Assembly: GCA_022315425.1 (NCBI GenBank) | Contig: JAIUPT010000044.1 | Location: forward strand, 1-64,000 | DNA length: 64,000 nucleotides | Reading direction: 5' to 3' | DNA from: Pseudevernia furfuracea | Lineage: Eukaryota; Ascomycota; Lecanoromycetes; Lecanorales; Parmeliaceae | In this document: positions 1 through 12,250 of the stretch, piece by piece | How the letters are laid out: each line of letters begins with the position of its first letter | Position numbering within the stretch: the first letter of the stretch is position 1 | Notes under the pieces: model-generated | Seen by the model: only the letters and a program-made list of their open reading frames with translations | Database searches by the model: none | Told to the model about the DNA's origin: nothing | Position numbers and translations under genes: made by a program

Positions 1-3000
1 GGGTGGGGTTCCTGGGTCTTTGGGAATTCCTAATGGTACTGGTGGGCTTTGGGCAATCACCCGGGTGGGCTCCCTAAATGCTTAGTACCCCCAACTCCAA
101 CCGACCCCTTATTACCTTGTGGATCTTTAACTTTGGAAGTTGGTTGGGGGGCCCTGTTCAAGCTTTTCAAATATTTTATGATGCCACACTCACATGTTCA
201 AGCTTTACATTGCAACTATTATTGGGGGGGTAATGCAAAGAGGCCCCGTTGTTTTTTTTTTTCAAAATGTTTTTAAAAAGAAAATGCCAAACCTGCCAAA
301 GAAAAAAATGGAAGGACAAAAGGGTTCCCACAACGTGGGGCGGCATAAAAAAAACGCTCCCAGAAAAGTCCACCCCCTGAAAACGTTAATTTTATAACAA
401 TGTGTCACAAAAGACCCTGTAGTGGGGGGTTGGCCCCGCAAGGGACCTCCAAGTGAACCCCCTCCAAGAGCACATGTTGGAACCACAATTTTCCTGTTAC
501 TTTTGTTGAATTTTTTTTGTGGATGGCGCTACCTTGCCTTGGCCTTGACAGTTTTGTGGTACCCGCTTACACATCATTCTATGCCTTCTTTTTGAACCAT
601 AAAAGAGTGATGGGGCCAGCCAGCTTCAGTCCCCAAGTATCTGGTTTTGCCCCAGATGCGACTGTTAATCATAATGTTGTCCTCAAAATCCTACACATGC
701 CCCCCAGCCCACAAGGGCCCCGGAAGCTGTACCCAATTCAACCCTCCTACGATTGAGCCAAACCCCCCCTTTTCTGGTGGATGTTCACATATGCAGGCCC
801 CCTTGCAGGGAATGTGAATCCCCCACAAAGTACAAGCCCCTGGTTTTCACATGTTCACCCACATGTTCCCCCCGCCCCGTGTTGCCAAGCTGTGGTTAAA
901 ATTTCTGGGACAGACCCGTCCTTGGGGGTACCCTTGAAACAAATCAATGCCCCGTCCCCATTTAAAATTGAAAAAACCCCCCAAAAAATAGTGGGGGAAC
1001 CCCAAGCCCATGTGGGCCTGGGACAAACAAGCTTGTCTATGTCCACCATTTGAGTTACAAGCCCAGAGTGTGGCATCCAACCGGCTGGCCTTTGAAAAGA
1101 CTAAAACCCCCAAATCCAAGAGCAAAAAGTTTTGATAATTACAGCTTTTTCCCCATAGCTCGGCTTCAATAAAAAAATCCCACCCCCTGAATTCTACATA
1201 AAAGTTCTTTCCTTTCCCAGCCCACCCCCTTATTTGCCTTTTCTTGGTTTACATGCCTGAAAATTGGGCCATTGCTCCTGTTTGCGCACCTCTAACTCAT
1301 TTAATGAACATGTTTGGATGTGAAAGCAGAACCCAGAAGCCCTTATTTTACTAAAATAAGGGAAGTGATAAATTAGTGGATGGATAAAGAAGAGAAGAAA
1401 CTTGGAAAGGCCCTTAAGTTCCAACGAATACCTGATCAGGTGGCGTGTTGGGATTTTGGTGGTGAAGGGGAATTCCAGCTTTGTTTGTGATAGAAAGGCC
1501 AATTGGCCACTGGGTCCCCATGCACAACGAGTACCAAACACCTGGGTCCACAGAATAGTTGGTTCACAGAAAACGAGTGTCCTGAAAGCAGAAAAAAAGT
1601 TTTAAGATAACAATAAGGGCAGTGGAAAGACGCAACGGCAGCAATACAATTGGGGCCCTTGTGTTGCCCTTCCCCAGAACGACCCTCCAGAGTAATTTTA
1701 AGTTTCCACAAAATTGTGGCCCCCGGAACCCCCCCAAACCTGTTCCTTGTCCCTTTTTCATTTAAACAGAATCACATTGGGCCCATGCCCAGTTGTTGGA
1801 ATTGCCCCTCACGCAGGCCCCATGGACAGCAAAGGCCACAGACAAGGGTGTTTGTGAAGGGTGTGCAAGCCTAGCACTAGGGAGGACTGCTGGGAATATA
1901 GGTCACGCTGAGCTGCAAGTGAAACTTGGCCGCTGACAGGAAATGGGGATGCGGACTGAATGTCACCCCCTGCGTGTTGGAAAAGACACCTGCAATAAAG
2001 CCCAATTCACTTGAAGTTTTTTTTTGTGCCCTTGTTCGGCAGCAGACCAAGATCAGCTATGTGTGACAGATTTCCCAGCCTTGAAAGCACGAAGGGCCAA
2101 GAACCATGTGAACCTTTGTCCCAGGGTACAGATTCGAGCCCATTTTGGAGTTGAAAAAACTTCCGAACAGGTGGCTTTAATTCAGAACCGCGTTAACAAA
2201 AGAAACAACGCACAGGTGAATGTGTAAAGTAAGTCTGCCCTTTGCTGACCTAGAACCCAATGACCAGCCCCCCGGCCAATTACACTTTGCACTCATTTTG
2301 TGGTGTGGTTTGGTTTGTTTTGTTATCACGAAGGCAACTGGGAGGCCAGTTGTACACCTCATGGGGGGGCGGGGGGGTGGGGCACAATTGGCATCCCTCC
2401 CCCCCTCATGGGGCTTTTGAAAACTTGCATTGCAACCGGTTTTTTTTTTTGGAAATACAGATAATGACACACCTTTGAAAATCCAAGCAAAACAATTGGA
2501 TTTAAACCCGGTACCAGGGCACTAATGCCCAAATACAGTGACAAAACCCTTTAACAGAAAACCAGCTTTTGTTACCACTATTGGAAACCTTACCCTGAAC
2601 TCAAGCACCAGCCATCGACCAGTGACCTTTAACTCTCATACTTATGCCCCTACGAAAGTGGTGCAAATTTGTGTTTTTTTGGTCCCCCGTAATGCAGAGG
2701 TTTTGTTGGACGGCGTTCGCCCTGGCCCAGCAGCCCACTTTATGGAATGGGGTTTGCCAGTAATGCCTGTCAAACCCCCACCCCCCCATGGGTCCATCCC
2801 CCTAAAAGGACCCTCAGCCCCCCCCTCTAGCGTCATACTCCAGCAAATGCCCCCTGCACCTTGGGCAACCCTTCCTGCAGAACTGTGAGGATTGAGTTGG
2901 GTTGAGCGAGCGAAATCAGCCGAGCGAGCGAGCGAGTGCGAAGCGAGGGGGGAAAGAGGAAAGCAAGTGTGGGGTGGGTTTGGCAAAGGTGGGCGTGGCC

Positions 3001-4600
3001 TATATGGAAGGGTTGTGGTGGAAGAGCACTCACCGTCCCAAATGGGCCCCATTGCCCGCTCTTTGTGACAGATACCATGGAGCATGAAAATGCATGGCGC
3101 AACAAGCAACATCTGCAATCTGTCCCCTTGACAGACTCCTGCCCTTGGCTGAGACCCCTGGGCAATCCAAAAATTCCCTCCCAACCCCTCAATTGGCCTG
3201 TTTTTGGAAGAAGTGGTGTCAGCCACCAGAAACTGCCCATGCTTTAATCCTGGTAGTGAGCTCCTTGGCAAGGTATCCTGGGGAGCCCAATACTTCATGG
3301 GCCAAAAGGGGTTAAACTGTATATGCCCCTCCCCAAAAGCCCATGTGATTAGGACCGCCCATGGGGCCGTGCACGTGGGGGTTCCCAACAGATTTCCTTC
3401 CCTATGTTACGCACACGCACAATCCTGCCGAATCCATAATTCCCTTTTCTGCAATGATCACCCTTCCCAGTCTTGGGGGCAGTTGTGCAACCCCGGAGAT
3501 CCCCAAACCCACAAGCTGATGATCAAGCTTGGGTTGCTAGCAAGAAAGTGACATGGCCCCCTGTTCCTCCACTGTTTGAAAAATGGACCCCACAGGCCAA
3601 CCAAGCCTGGCCCCCCTTTGGAATGCCTGTTTTAGGTAGGACAAAGTTTTTTGGCTGGTCCCTGGACCCTGAAGGTGCCTGCCATGACCCCAAAAAATCA
3701 ACTATTTTTCCTGACCCATTCCCCCCCACCTTTTCCCTTACCCCCCCTGTCAACCACAGACAGGAAACACAGCATAAAAATAAAAAGCCTTTCTGTGCAC
3801 TGCAATGCAACAAACTGTGCAAACAAATGCATAAAGCAAACTGTGTTTTGTTAAAAAGAAAAAGTGTGCCAAAAAAGGTGCCCTGAACCCTTGTTCTTTG
3901 ACATGAACCCATTACCTGAACGGACCTAATGACACCCAGGCCGGTTTTATATTGAAACCTTGCCAAGCACATTCTTTTAATCCTATAAATCGATATGCCC
4001 CTTCTTTGCAGCTTGTTTGTTAATTAATTGACCAGAAGGGGGTAAATGCGGGGGTCGAGCCCCTGTGTGGGGGTTCCCCCCTACAAGCTTTGCCAGCCTC
4101 TCCGTTTAATGCCCTGTCCCTGGCTCGATGAAAATTTTTTTCTATGACCTGAAACCCAACATTCCCAAGAACGTGGTATGAGGAGGGCACAAAAACAGAA
4201 AAAACGGTATTGAAGGTTGGCCCCCCCGTGGTGTCCCTTGCCCTTTTGAGGCAAAGCGTTTTATAAATTTGGGCTTACGTAGGTGTGCGCAGCAAAGGCC
4301 AAGTCCCCCCAACTAGACCCACCCAACGGAAAAACCCGCTCAATGTGCCCAACTACCAAGTGCCGAGTATTTTAAGCGTGGCCAAGTGAACCGTGTGTCC
4401 ACAGCGGGGGGTAAAAAGCTCGTAAAAATAATAGTTTTGTTGTTTTTTTTTTTTTTCCAGCCTGCAGGAAACCCCTTTGGATTCCCGGGAAGGAAGCTTT
4501 GCCACAGGGAAAGGGACCTGAATGACAAACAACCGAAGCGATCGGTTGGCTGCAGATCCAGCCTAGCAAAGCAGATCACACATGGGGTTTTGTTGAGTCA
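1..4600. other. Homopolymer-stretched segment without a convincing gene
   Basis: From the first base to about 4,600 nearly every short run is lengthened: many C3-C7, G3-G7 and A4-A7 runs, G7 runs near 2,365, a T10 near 2,442 and a T14 at 4,443-4,456. After about 4,600 this texture stops within roughly 100 bases. Open frames cross the segment, the longest being 248 codons on the minus strand at 2,642-3,388, but none shows a recognisable domain, splice pattern or protein-like composition. The best reading is a low-accuracy contig end built from few long reads. A genuinely low-complexity subtelomeric stretch is the alternative; no telomeric repeat is seen. Confidence 0.6.
2904..2946. repeat. GAGC-rich short tandem tract
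   Basis: An imperfect tetranucleotide run of GAGC/GCGA units, broken once, lies inside the homopolymer-rich segment. It is a simple repeat with no visible gene context. Confidence 0.5.
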
Positions 4601-5274
4601 TATGAGTCAAGGAAAATATTAAACATGCCCGGCTTCCGCTCAGCAATCACACTGTGTGTCCCCGTCTTCAGCGACACAACGGTCGCCTTGACCAAACGTG
4701 CAGGGTACAGTTGCGGCGCTCCGCTATGGATCTGAGCACAGCATACAGCAGGTTTTGTTTCGATAAAGAGTGTAACTGCAAGGTTGGGGCCGGCCCCTTG
4801 CCGCGTCGTTGTTGACCAAGCAAGAGTGTCGAGTCCCACTATTTTTAGGGCTCCGCATGTAAGGAACTCGAGTAGTGTCGAGGCTATTGTGTATACACAT
4901 GCCTACAAATGAGAACAAGGTCGGGTTTCTCAACAGGGGTGGGCACGTACAATTATGACATCCGGAAAAGCCGACCCGTACCAGGGGCCCGGTTGCAGAC
5001 AACATCCACCGTCACTATGGATTCACAGCGTAGTCCCAGAATAGTTTAGGACCTACCTTTATCGCGTGTCCAGTTGTGGCGACACACCGTTTTTTCCTCG
5101 CATCCACATTCGTACTAACTGTCCGGAATAACACCTACATAAATGTCGGTGAGTGTCATCATATACATCAGGGAGGCGGTGGCGAGCCTTGAAGCGAGCC
5201 ACTAAGCTCGGTCAGACGGCGCTAAACTCAGATTCAGAAGACTCTGAAGCATAAAGCAGTGGCCAGCCACACAC

Positions 5275-5931
5275 GTGCTTCGATGGCCGTGGACAAGTCA
5301 GAGTAGGTGTGTGTTTGGTATTTTAGCTAGGGTTCTGCATAATTTGGCCCTCGCACAAAGCATGAACATTATGCAAGAGTGCCCCTGCCCCTTGTTGTGC
5401 GAAGAGGTGTGCAGACACCTGTGTCTCTTATCTCCAAATTTCCTTCTGCCCGGTTTTCAAGGAAACAAGTGGGCATACAAAGTAGCCCTGGCCTACCTGG
5501 TAGGTCAATACCATCAGTTGAATCGCTGTGTGAAAGCACAAAAGGATTGTCAAATCACTTCAAGCAGGCCTGCCACACATATCCAAGTTGTAGATAAGTC
5601 GCGTGTCATCAATATAGTCCATTCCGATTTTTTCCACCCCTACAGGTCCATCAGAAATTGCCAGCTTCTGGTGATGATGTTTGAGAGTCCAGTGGAACGA
5701 GGCCAAGCAGCTCTCCTAAGGAATGACTGGGTGACTCTAGAGTGTTTGATTCCTGGAGTCTCACCTGCCGTCCACGATCCTGTGTGGCTTGGAAAAAACA
5801 ATGAGCCACCTGACACTTCCCGGCAAGTTGGCCCAATTCAAGTGGTTTTGGTTGCCTCAATGGACCTCAAACTTTTTCTTTCATTGTACGTTTGCAATGT
5901 ACTGTTCCATTATACTGGGAGAGATACTTGA
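5275..5931 (+). CDS. Unrecognised 218-codon open frame
   Basis: This is the longest uninterrupted frame outside the homopolymer-rich segment apart from pieces of recognised genes. It starts with ATG and ends with TGA. The translation is rich in Cys, Leu and Val with no clear domain, signal peptide or repeat. In a genome where most coding sequence is in exons of 60-300 bases, a 657-base open frame deserves notice, but a chance frame is quite possible. I do not recognise the product. Confidence 0.2.
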   Translation: MLRWPWTSQSRCVFGILARVLHNLALAQSMNIMQECPCPLLCEEVCRHLCLLSPNFLLPGFQGNKWAYKVALAYLVGQYHQLNRCVKAQKDCQITSSRPATHIQVVDKSRVINIVHSDFFHPYRSIRNCQLLVMMFESPVERGQAALLRNDWVTLECLIPGVSPAVHDPVWLGKNNEPPDTSRQVGPIQVVLVASMDLKLFLSLYVCNVLFHYTGRDT

Positions 5932-7206
5932 CATGGGAGGTAAGGTATCTGGTCATCCAGTGCTCAGGCATCCATCTGCATGGTTTTGACCTTGCGTAGA
6001 CACTTGAGGAATCGTCTTAACACCCATAAGCACCCAGCGCACGCGTACCAAACCTGGCAAAATGTGGCACGTCGACACACGGACGGCTGCGTTTGACGTG
6101 TCCACATGCTGGGCCATGTTATATGCCACGAACTATCAACGATGTGTTTGCCGAGCAGTGTCGCTGGTCCCATCTTGGTGTAGCCCATCCAGCTTGCACA
6201 ACGCCATGACCAGAACCAAAAAAGACCAAAATATTCTTGTTGTATGCAATGGCAAAGCCATATGCAACGGGACACAACACATCCTTGGCTTAAAGTCAAG
6301 GCTTAAAGTCTGTCTGAAGGATGTCAGGAAAATCAGACATCAAGGATGTGAGAAGAGCCAGTTTTTCCCAACCGAGGCAAGCCGCCTTCAAGATCAGTGG
6401 ATCCGTTCCTTTTTCCACAACAATTTGCATGTTACTGCACTGTAGTGGCAAGTGAGATGGCAGGTAGTGGAACACTGCGGCCTGTTTTGACACCGCCAAC
6501 CGCACCTATGACCTCAAAAGCGGCTAGTTTCCATGGACAGCGGTCTGGACAGACAAGGTTCCCGCAGCTCATTGGGCAATGAAGGTGCCTCCAACCACTG
6601 AAGGAATGGGTAGTGCCAGACCTGCTGATGCTGGTGCAGATCACGCTGGTGTGGTTAGGTAGCACGTTGTTTTTTGTCTCCGCGTCTTTTGAACTGGCTA
6701 CGTCACGGTCTATGTAGGCCCGGCCAAGAAGCAGCAAATGCCCCATGGAAGCATATAGTGAAGACACACGGAGTCAGTTTTCTGCACAACTGCTGAGTAA
6801 CTCAGTCGTGCCTGAGATTTGCCAGGTGGCTGTTTGGGAAGTGCTGTGTGTGGGGCCAGTCATTCAGACCACCTGCTGGTCCGTGTGAGGCTAGTTCCAT
6901 GTCACCCAGGCGCACGAGCCCAACCTCTAGCATGGTCTCCCATTGTGAAACTGAAGACCCAGTGGGTGCTTAGCTTCACTACTTCCTAAGCTTTAAGCTC
7001 TCTACAGAATTGTGGCTGCTCAACTGCGGTCACTGTTTGTGCAGTGATTTTATCACAAACAGCATCAGGGACTTCTCACACTGCATGGCTCACCATCATT
7101 GCTGCCAACGCTGCAAATTGACAGCTTGTATGTTATTTGTACCCCAGCCCAGGAAAAGCCGCTATCTTGCAGTTGTAGGTCGGTCTTATGTTGTGGATGG
7201 CAAGGA

Positions 7207-7314
7207 ATGCTTCCCCATCTTCAGAACCCACTGTGGGAGCGATTGGCCTTCAGACTTGCAATTGTTGTTACTGGTGGTTTCGGTTCTGGTGCATTTGTGG
7301 TGGTGAGGTACTAA
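7207..7314 (+). CDS. Possible tiny single-pass membrane protein (35 aa)
   Basis: A short frame encodes a compact N-terminus (MLPHLQNPLWERLAF) followed by one hydrophobic helix (residues about 16-33) and ends VVRY-stop. The layout of a short amphipathic start plus one membrane helix recalls small mitochondrial complex IV or complex I accessory subunits such as COX7C, but the match is too weak to name. It could also be the last exon of a longer gene, or chance. Confidence 0.18.
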   Translation: MLPHLQNPLWERLAFRLAIVVTGGFGSGAFVVVRY

Positions 7315-10300
7315 TTAAAGTCACAGAATAGTAGCTCAGGACGCTTGAGAGCCACTGAATCACCAGATGTTGAGGCAAGTAGCAGGCAGCGGGGACAACC
7401 AGATTGAGTTGGGGCCTAGGGCAGGTGGCAGTTTGCATGAGGGCACGTTTTGGGTGATGTCCCTGGCACTTCGTGGGCGCTAAAATCCTCTGTTGCTGTC
7501 ACACCCCAAAGTGACCCCGGGTGCGTTGAAGCCCCCTACCCTGGAGCTGTCAGCCCCTTCTGTGATGCCACTGAGGCTCATGGTGCTGCCACTACTGTGC
7601 ACCATTGAATGATACATGCACCCACTGTCAAACACGGAAAAGGGAGAGGTAATTTGAGATATCCCATATATGGTCACAAAAGAGCTTGGTGCAATGCCAT
7701 CCCACCCCGTCGACTGTCCTCTGCCCTACCTCCACACCCCTTTGCTGGGCCTGTCACTGCGTTCTCTTCTGTTGATGTCCAATCGGCTCAGGGCTGCCGT
7801 TGTCTATTGTGTAATCATGAACATGAGGCACCAGACTTGGGTGTACCAACTGAGAGTGTTTGAGGCCTGTTGTGTGCAAGTCTCCTTTGTGTATACAATT
7901 GGGGCCTTTTTGTTTTATGAATCCCCCAATGCCACTCAGATCATCTTCTGTATGCGTGTTTGGCCTCGAGCGCTGGCCTCCTGAAATGCACCGTGGGATG
8001 ATTGTGACTCAGAGCAGAGACATGCTTTCCTGTTTGGTGTTCTGCTTTTTCTATGACTGGGCGTTGAAAAAACATGGAACCCGATGATGTGCGTGGGGTC
8101 CGCGAGCCTTGGCAACACAGCTGGCTTTGTACACCAGTCCAAACACTCGTCTCCTCATCTCCTGCATGGCCTGTCACATCAGCATGCCTGTTCTGCAGTG
8201 GGTGCGCTAATCTTGTTGTGGGCTAGACCCATTGAAGAACCAGCATCCCCGACACCGCTGGCACGAACGACAGGGAGTCAGAGCAGAACCGCGGCACTAT
8301 CCAGTGGTGTCAACTTCCTGCATAACATCACAGGGGATGCGCACCCGCCATACGTGGCCCCACTGAAAACAACCTCCGCATGAGGAGAGTATGCGTACGT
8401 CACAGCCCCTAAAACAGGAGGCCTCGCGCGGCGAGCATGCGCCCTTGGACGTTGCTGCTGGTACAGAGCAGCCCCATGGAGGGAGTGCCACCTTCTCCCC
8501 TTCTACGCAGGTTCCAGCAATGGGCAGTCAAATCCGTCTGCTTGAAAGGGCAACACTGCATGCTGGTTGGGTTTGGGCAGTGCTGGGCGAGCACTGATCA
8601 CAGCACACAGCACCCACATGTGCAATCTACAGCTGAGAGCTTCATAAGGAGGAAGAACAGTTGTATAGCAGCATTGAGTACAGTTTTGAGCAATGCTGCT
8701 TTGGGCATGGCACGCATGCTTTCTTGAGCTTGCAGCTGTGCATAGTGATGCTGGTTGTGCTGACATGTGATGCAATGAGATGCAACTGATCTGGACCTAG
8801 CATCAACTAACGCTCTGTGTGTGTTTGCCAGTGGATAATCATACACGAAAAGCCCAATTTCATGTGGCCAGTAAAACATTCCATCTGGTCTGTGGTTGAT
8901 GATGTTATGTGCCAGCGTACAGACTTGAATAAGACCAACTTACCAAGTTTCTTATCGGTGGGCCTGCGTCATTACACTGCTTTGTGACATTGTAGACAGC
9001 AGTGCTGGTGATAGCTTTCTTGCCATTGCCAGTGTAGCCTAGAAGCTCATTAAGCTGGCAGCTGGTTTGCATGGACTGTGCTTACGACGTCACTTCTTAG
9101 AGGTTGGGGGTCAGCAGGACCAGCAGCTCAGCAGGATTTGTATTCAACTTCATGCAAGCAGCAATTCTCACACTCATGCCCACTGCAAAACTTCAAACAC
9201 GGTGGGGTTTCTACAGGCTGAAAAGATGAAAGTTAGCGGAGTGAAGCGCCAGAGTTAGAGTGGTTGGTGGCGGCTCCAGAACCCGGCTTTGGAGGCGCAT
9301 CATTGCTGACTAGCTTCCAGCTAACCCGTTGAGATTCCCCACCAGAGCCTGAGTCAGCAGCCCCTACGGGAAGCGGCCCACTCTTCAAGCTGCTCGTGCT
9401 GTGCATGCTGGAGTTGCCCACCAGAGTTCATTGATAGCCACAATCACCTCGCGTCTTGCTGACTTGGTAAGCTCAATCATGGACACGATTCCGTGCTGTG
9501 CATGCTAAGTGTGCGCAATGGGTTGCTCCCCTCAGTGCTATAGACTGCACCGTCGCTGACTAAAACACCTCAAAGTCAGCTGTGCTAACCCGTGAATGGA
9601 AGTTCGGTGGGATACCTGCTTGACTGTGCTTTTATGCGCAAATTGAATGCAAACCTGCCCTGTGTGCGCTGAAGATTGTATTGATTGACGGACATGGCTT
9701 GTGATTGTGTTTTGCAGGTTGTTGAACCAGATGCAAGCAAGAAGGATGTGTACCGAAGTCCAGCATTCCAACGTCACTATCAGATAGGAAAGCAGATTTT
9801 TTGAGCCTTGAGATTGTCAAAGGTACCTAGGTTCAGTGTTATTGATTTGTGGGCATTAGACAAACTTCCTAAAGCCCTGCTTACCTTTACTTCTGATTTT
9901 TTAAACGCTATGCCAGATGCATCGCATGGAGTATGTGTCTGACCTGCATACATTGCCCAGCCTGCCTTTGATATGCTTTCCCATGCAAGTGCAGTGCTCA
10001 TGCACAGTTGATGATTGCTGGTACATTCAAAGGCCATAAACACCACATGCTACTGAAACTAAGGAGTATGATAACGAAGGTCTGCTTTTTGATATGTGCT
10101 TACCAGAGGGCCATTCCGGAAATGCAGCCCCAAGTTAAAACACGTAGCATGCTTTGCAGTGAAGACTATGGCGTGGAACCGGATGTATTCCCTGACGAGG
10201 CAGCACACTTAGCAATGTTGGTAACGATACACTAGTACAACCCTGCGTTCACGCTGTAGATCGCTTTGGCCGACTATAGGACGCCTGCTTGTGACGCCTG

Positions 10301-11984
10301 CTTGGACGCTGCTTGTGAGCTGCGACTCACTGCCAGCCTGCGCTGAAGGTATGACAACCACTGATATTGTTTTGTTTTACACAGAGTACCGCCGCGTGGT
10401 GTCTGTGTTTGACAGCTGCTGTTTTCTGCTGCAGGCTTATGTCACACTGGGTGCACTTCAGCCCTGATCTGATCTGCGACCCTGTGATTTGTCTATAGGC
10501 TGCAGCCCACAGTCAAGTCTTACTGGCTGTAAATTGACACTCTCAATGTCGAATTCTATTTTCAATCGATCGACGAGGGCCTGCACCATGATAAGCCTCG
10601 CTTTTTTGGAGTCACCACGAAAGCATAACCACATGGACAAGTGCCTGCAGAAGCCAACCCTGCTGGTAGTCATGATGCAGACGAGCCAAAAGCACACACA
10701 CATGACCAGCAGCAATTCAAGACTGCTCGTTCACAAATTCAACGTGTCACAAGGAATCTTTGCATGCCCTGGCAAGTGAAGGCTGCAGTGTTATCCGAGT
10801 TGTGGCTGACCAAAGCTTGACTGTGTTGCGACAAATCATTGACACTGCAGGCAGCGCTTGTCCCATAGTTGCATGCGTGAATTGCGTCATGTTTGTGTGT
10901 ACTCTTTGAGAGTGCATACAGCTCTTCATTAGGCGTATACGTGTCATGCTTGCCTGACGTCTTGATGGTATGTGTGTGTGTACAATAGCATCATAACGAT
11001 ATAAGTAATCAAATCAAGAGTTGCATTGATGAACGACCATCACATAATGCATATCAGTAATCCAGATCAGAGTCTAGTAGTCCAGTTTTTCAAGGTACTT
11101 TATGATAGTTCCCATTAGGTCGAAAGATAGCTTTTAAAAACCCTATAGGTATAGCTGTACTTCCAAAACGCTGAGTCTCGACCTGCAAGCATATGCATAC
11201 ACATGTGTGGTTGTCTGGGAGGCATTATTATAGCCATGTCATAGGCCCTTTTTAATGACAGCCAGTCTTGCCAGTTATTTGTAATTAAGTTAAAGCACAC
11301 ACTCAACATGCTCAACATAGCATAACACGCCTGCACTGGCTCACGATTGAATGATTGGATAACGCCTGCACTGTGCTGACATTGATTTCCATCTTGAGTG
11401 GCAACCCTATCGTGTGTTCATTTTTGGTGTGCTCACACATACCTCGATGCTCCAGAGAGTGAGATGATGATCCACTGTGGCATAAAACTCCCCGTTGTGC
11501 TAGACTGTGGGACAAGCTCCTAGTACAATGCCGCACGCGGCCTTTGGAACTCACTTCCGTGCACTTCAGGGGCATGCAGTCTGCCGCGCGGAGTCATGCG
11601 GTATGTACCGTCACCAAGTCAATCTCCGGTGTTGTCACATCTTGTGTGCTTCAATCTTAGTGCCGCGGTTGCGCAACGACAGCTTACTTGCGTTTGTCCT
11701 AACCAGATCTGAGTCTGTTCTTTCCCCTTTGATAGTGTCGCAACAGAGTTTTGGTGCTGCCTTTAGGGCTGTCGGAAATGTTTTTTGATTGGGACGAGAC
11801 CATTCTCGAACGCGTAAGACGCCCAAAGGTAACCTTCAAACCAGCCGTGTTCAACCTGACACAGTTATTGCAGCCGCTCGTTATGCCCTGACAATTGGGG
11901 TGTTTGCAGGCACCTCTCGACATCATTCGGTCAGTTCACCAGTCAATGCCGCGGCGTTGACGGACTCGACTTGTTGACATTAAA

Positions 11985-12113
11985 CCAAATGCCTCAGGAA
12001 GCTTTAGAAAACTCCCTCCAAGTCCAAATCGGCCTGCCACCACACCAGGAGCTGCATCTTCTGTCAAAACGCAGTTGGATAACGTCAAAGTTGCCATCCA
12101 CTCCAAGGGCAGC
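11985..12113 (+). CDS. Exon-like segment upstream of CAS
   Basis: A frame reading VDIKPNASGSFRKLPPSPNR and continuing through about 25 further residues to HSKGS and a stop precedes the first firm CAS exon. The Ser/Pro/Lys-rich, acid-poor composition would suit part of a plastid transit peptide or the start of the mature CAS protein. The frame is interrupted upstream by a TGA, and the join to 12,251 is not certain. Confidence 0.3.
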
Positions 12114-12250
12114 TGATCAAGGTTAGAATAATTCCTGATCAGATTGTGACTCAGTGTACAAGCAGACACCAACAAGTGCCTGAGGACAATGGTTTACAAT
12201 ATAATCCATGAATCACATCATTTGCAACACCACATTGGTGTGCTTTGCAG

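Larger units (their letters stand above)
4601..11960. other. Unresolved region, no firm gene
   Basis: Sequence quality looks normal from here. Short open frames occur on both strands but I cannot assign any to a family. Weak exon-like pieces include 9,718-9,778 (+), preceded by a TTTTGCAG acceptor and reading like a charged soluble segment (VVEPDASKKDVYRSPAFQRH), and 10,130-10,230 (+). CpG content rises around 11,500-11,960, suggesting a promoter upstream of the CAS gene. No tRNA, rRNA, reverse transcriptase or transposase was recognised. Confidence 0.4.

Noticed and set aside
2642..3388. A 248-codon open frame on the minus strand
   Set aside because: It lies wholly in the homopolymer-stretched segment, is Pro/Ser/Gly-rich from C and G runs, and shows no domain or splice signal.
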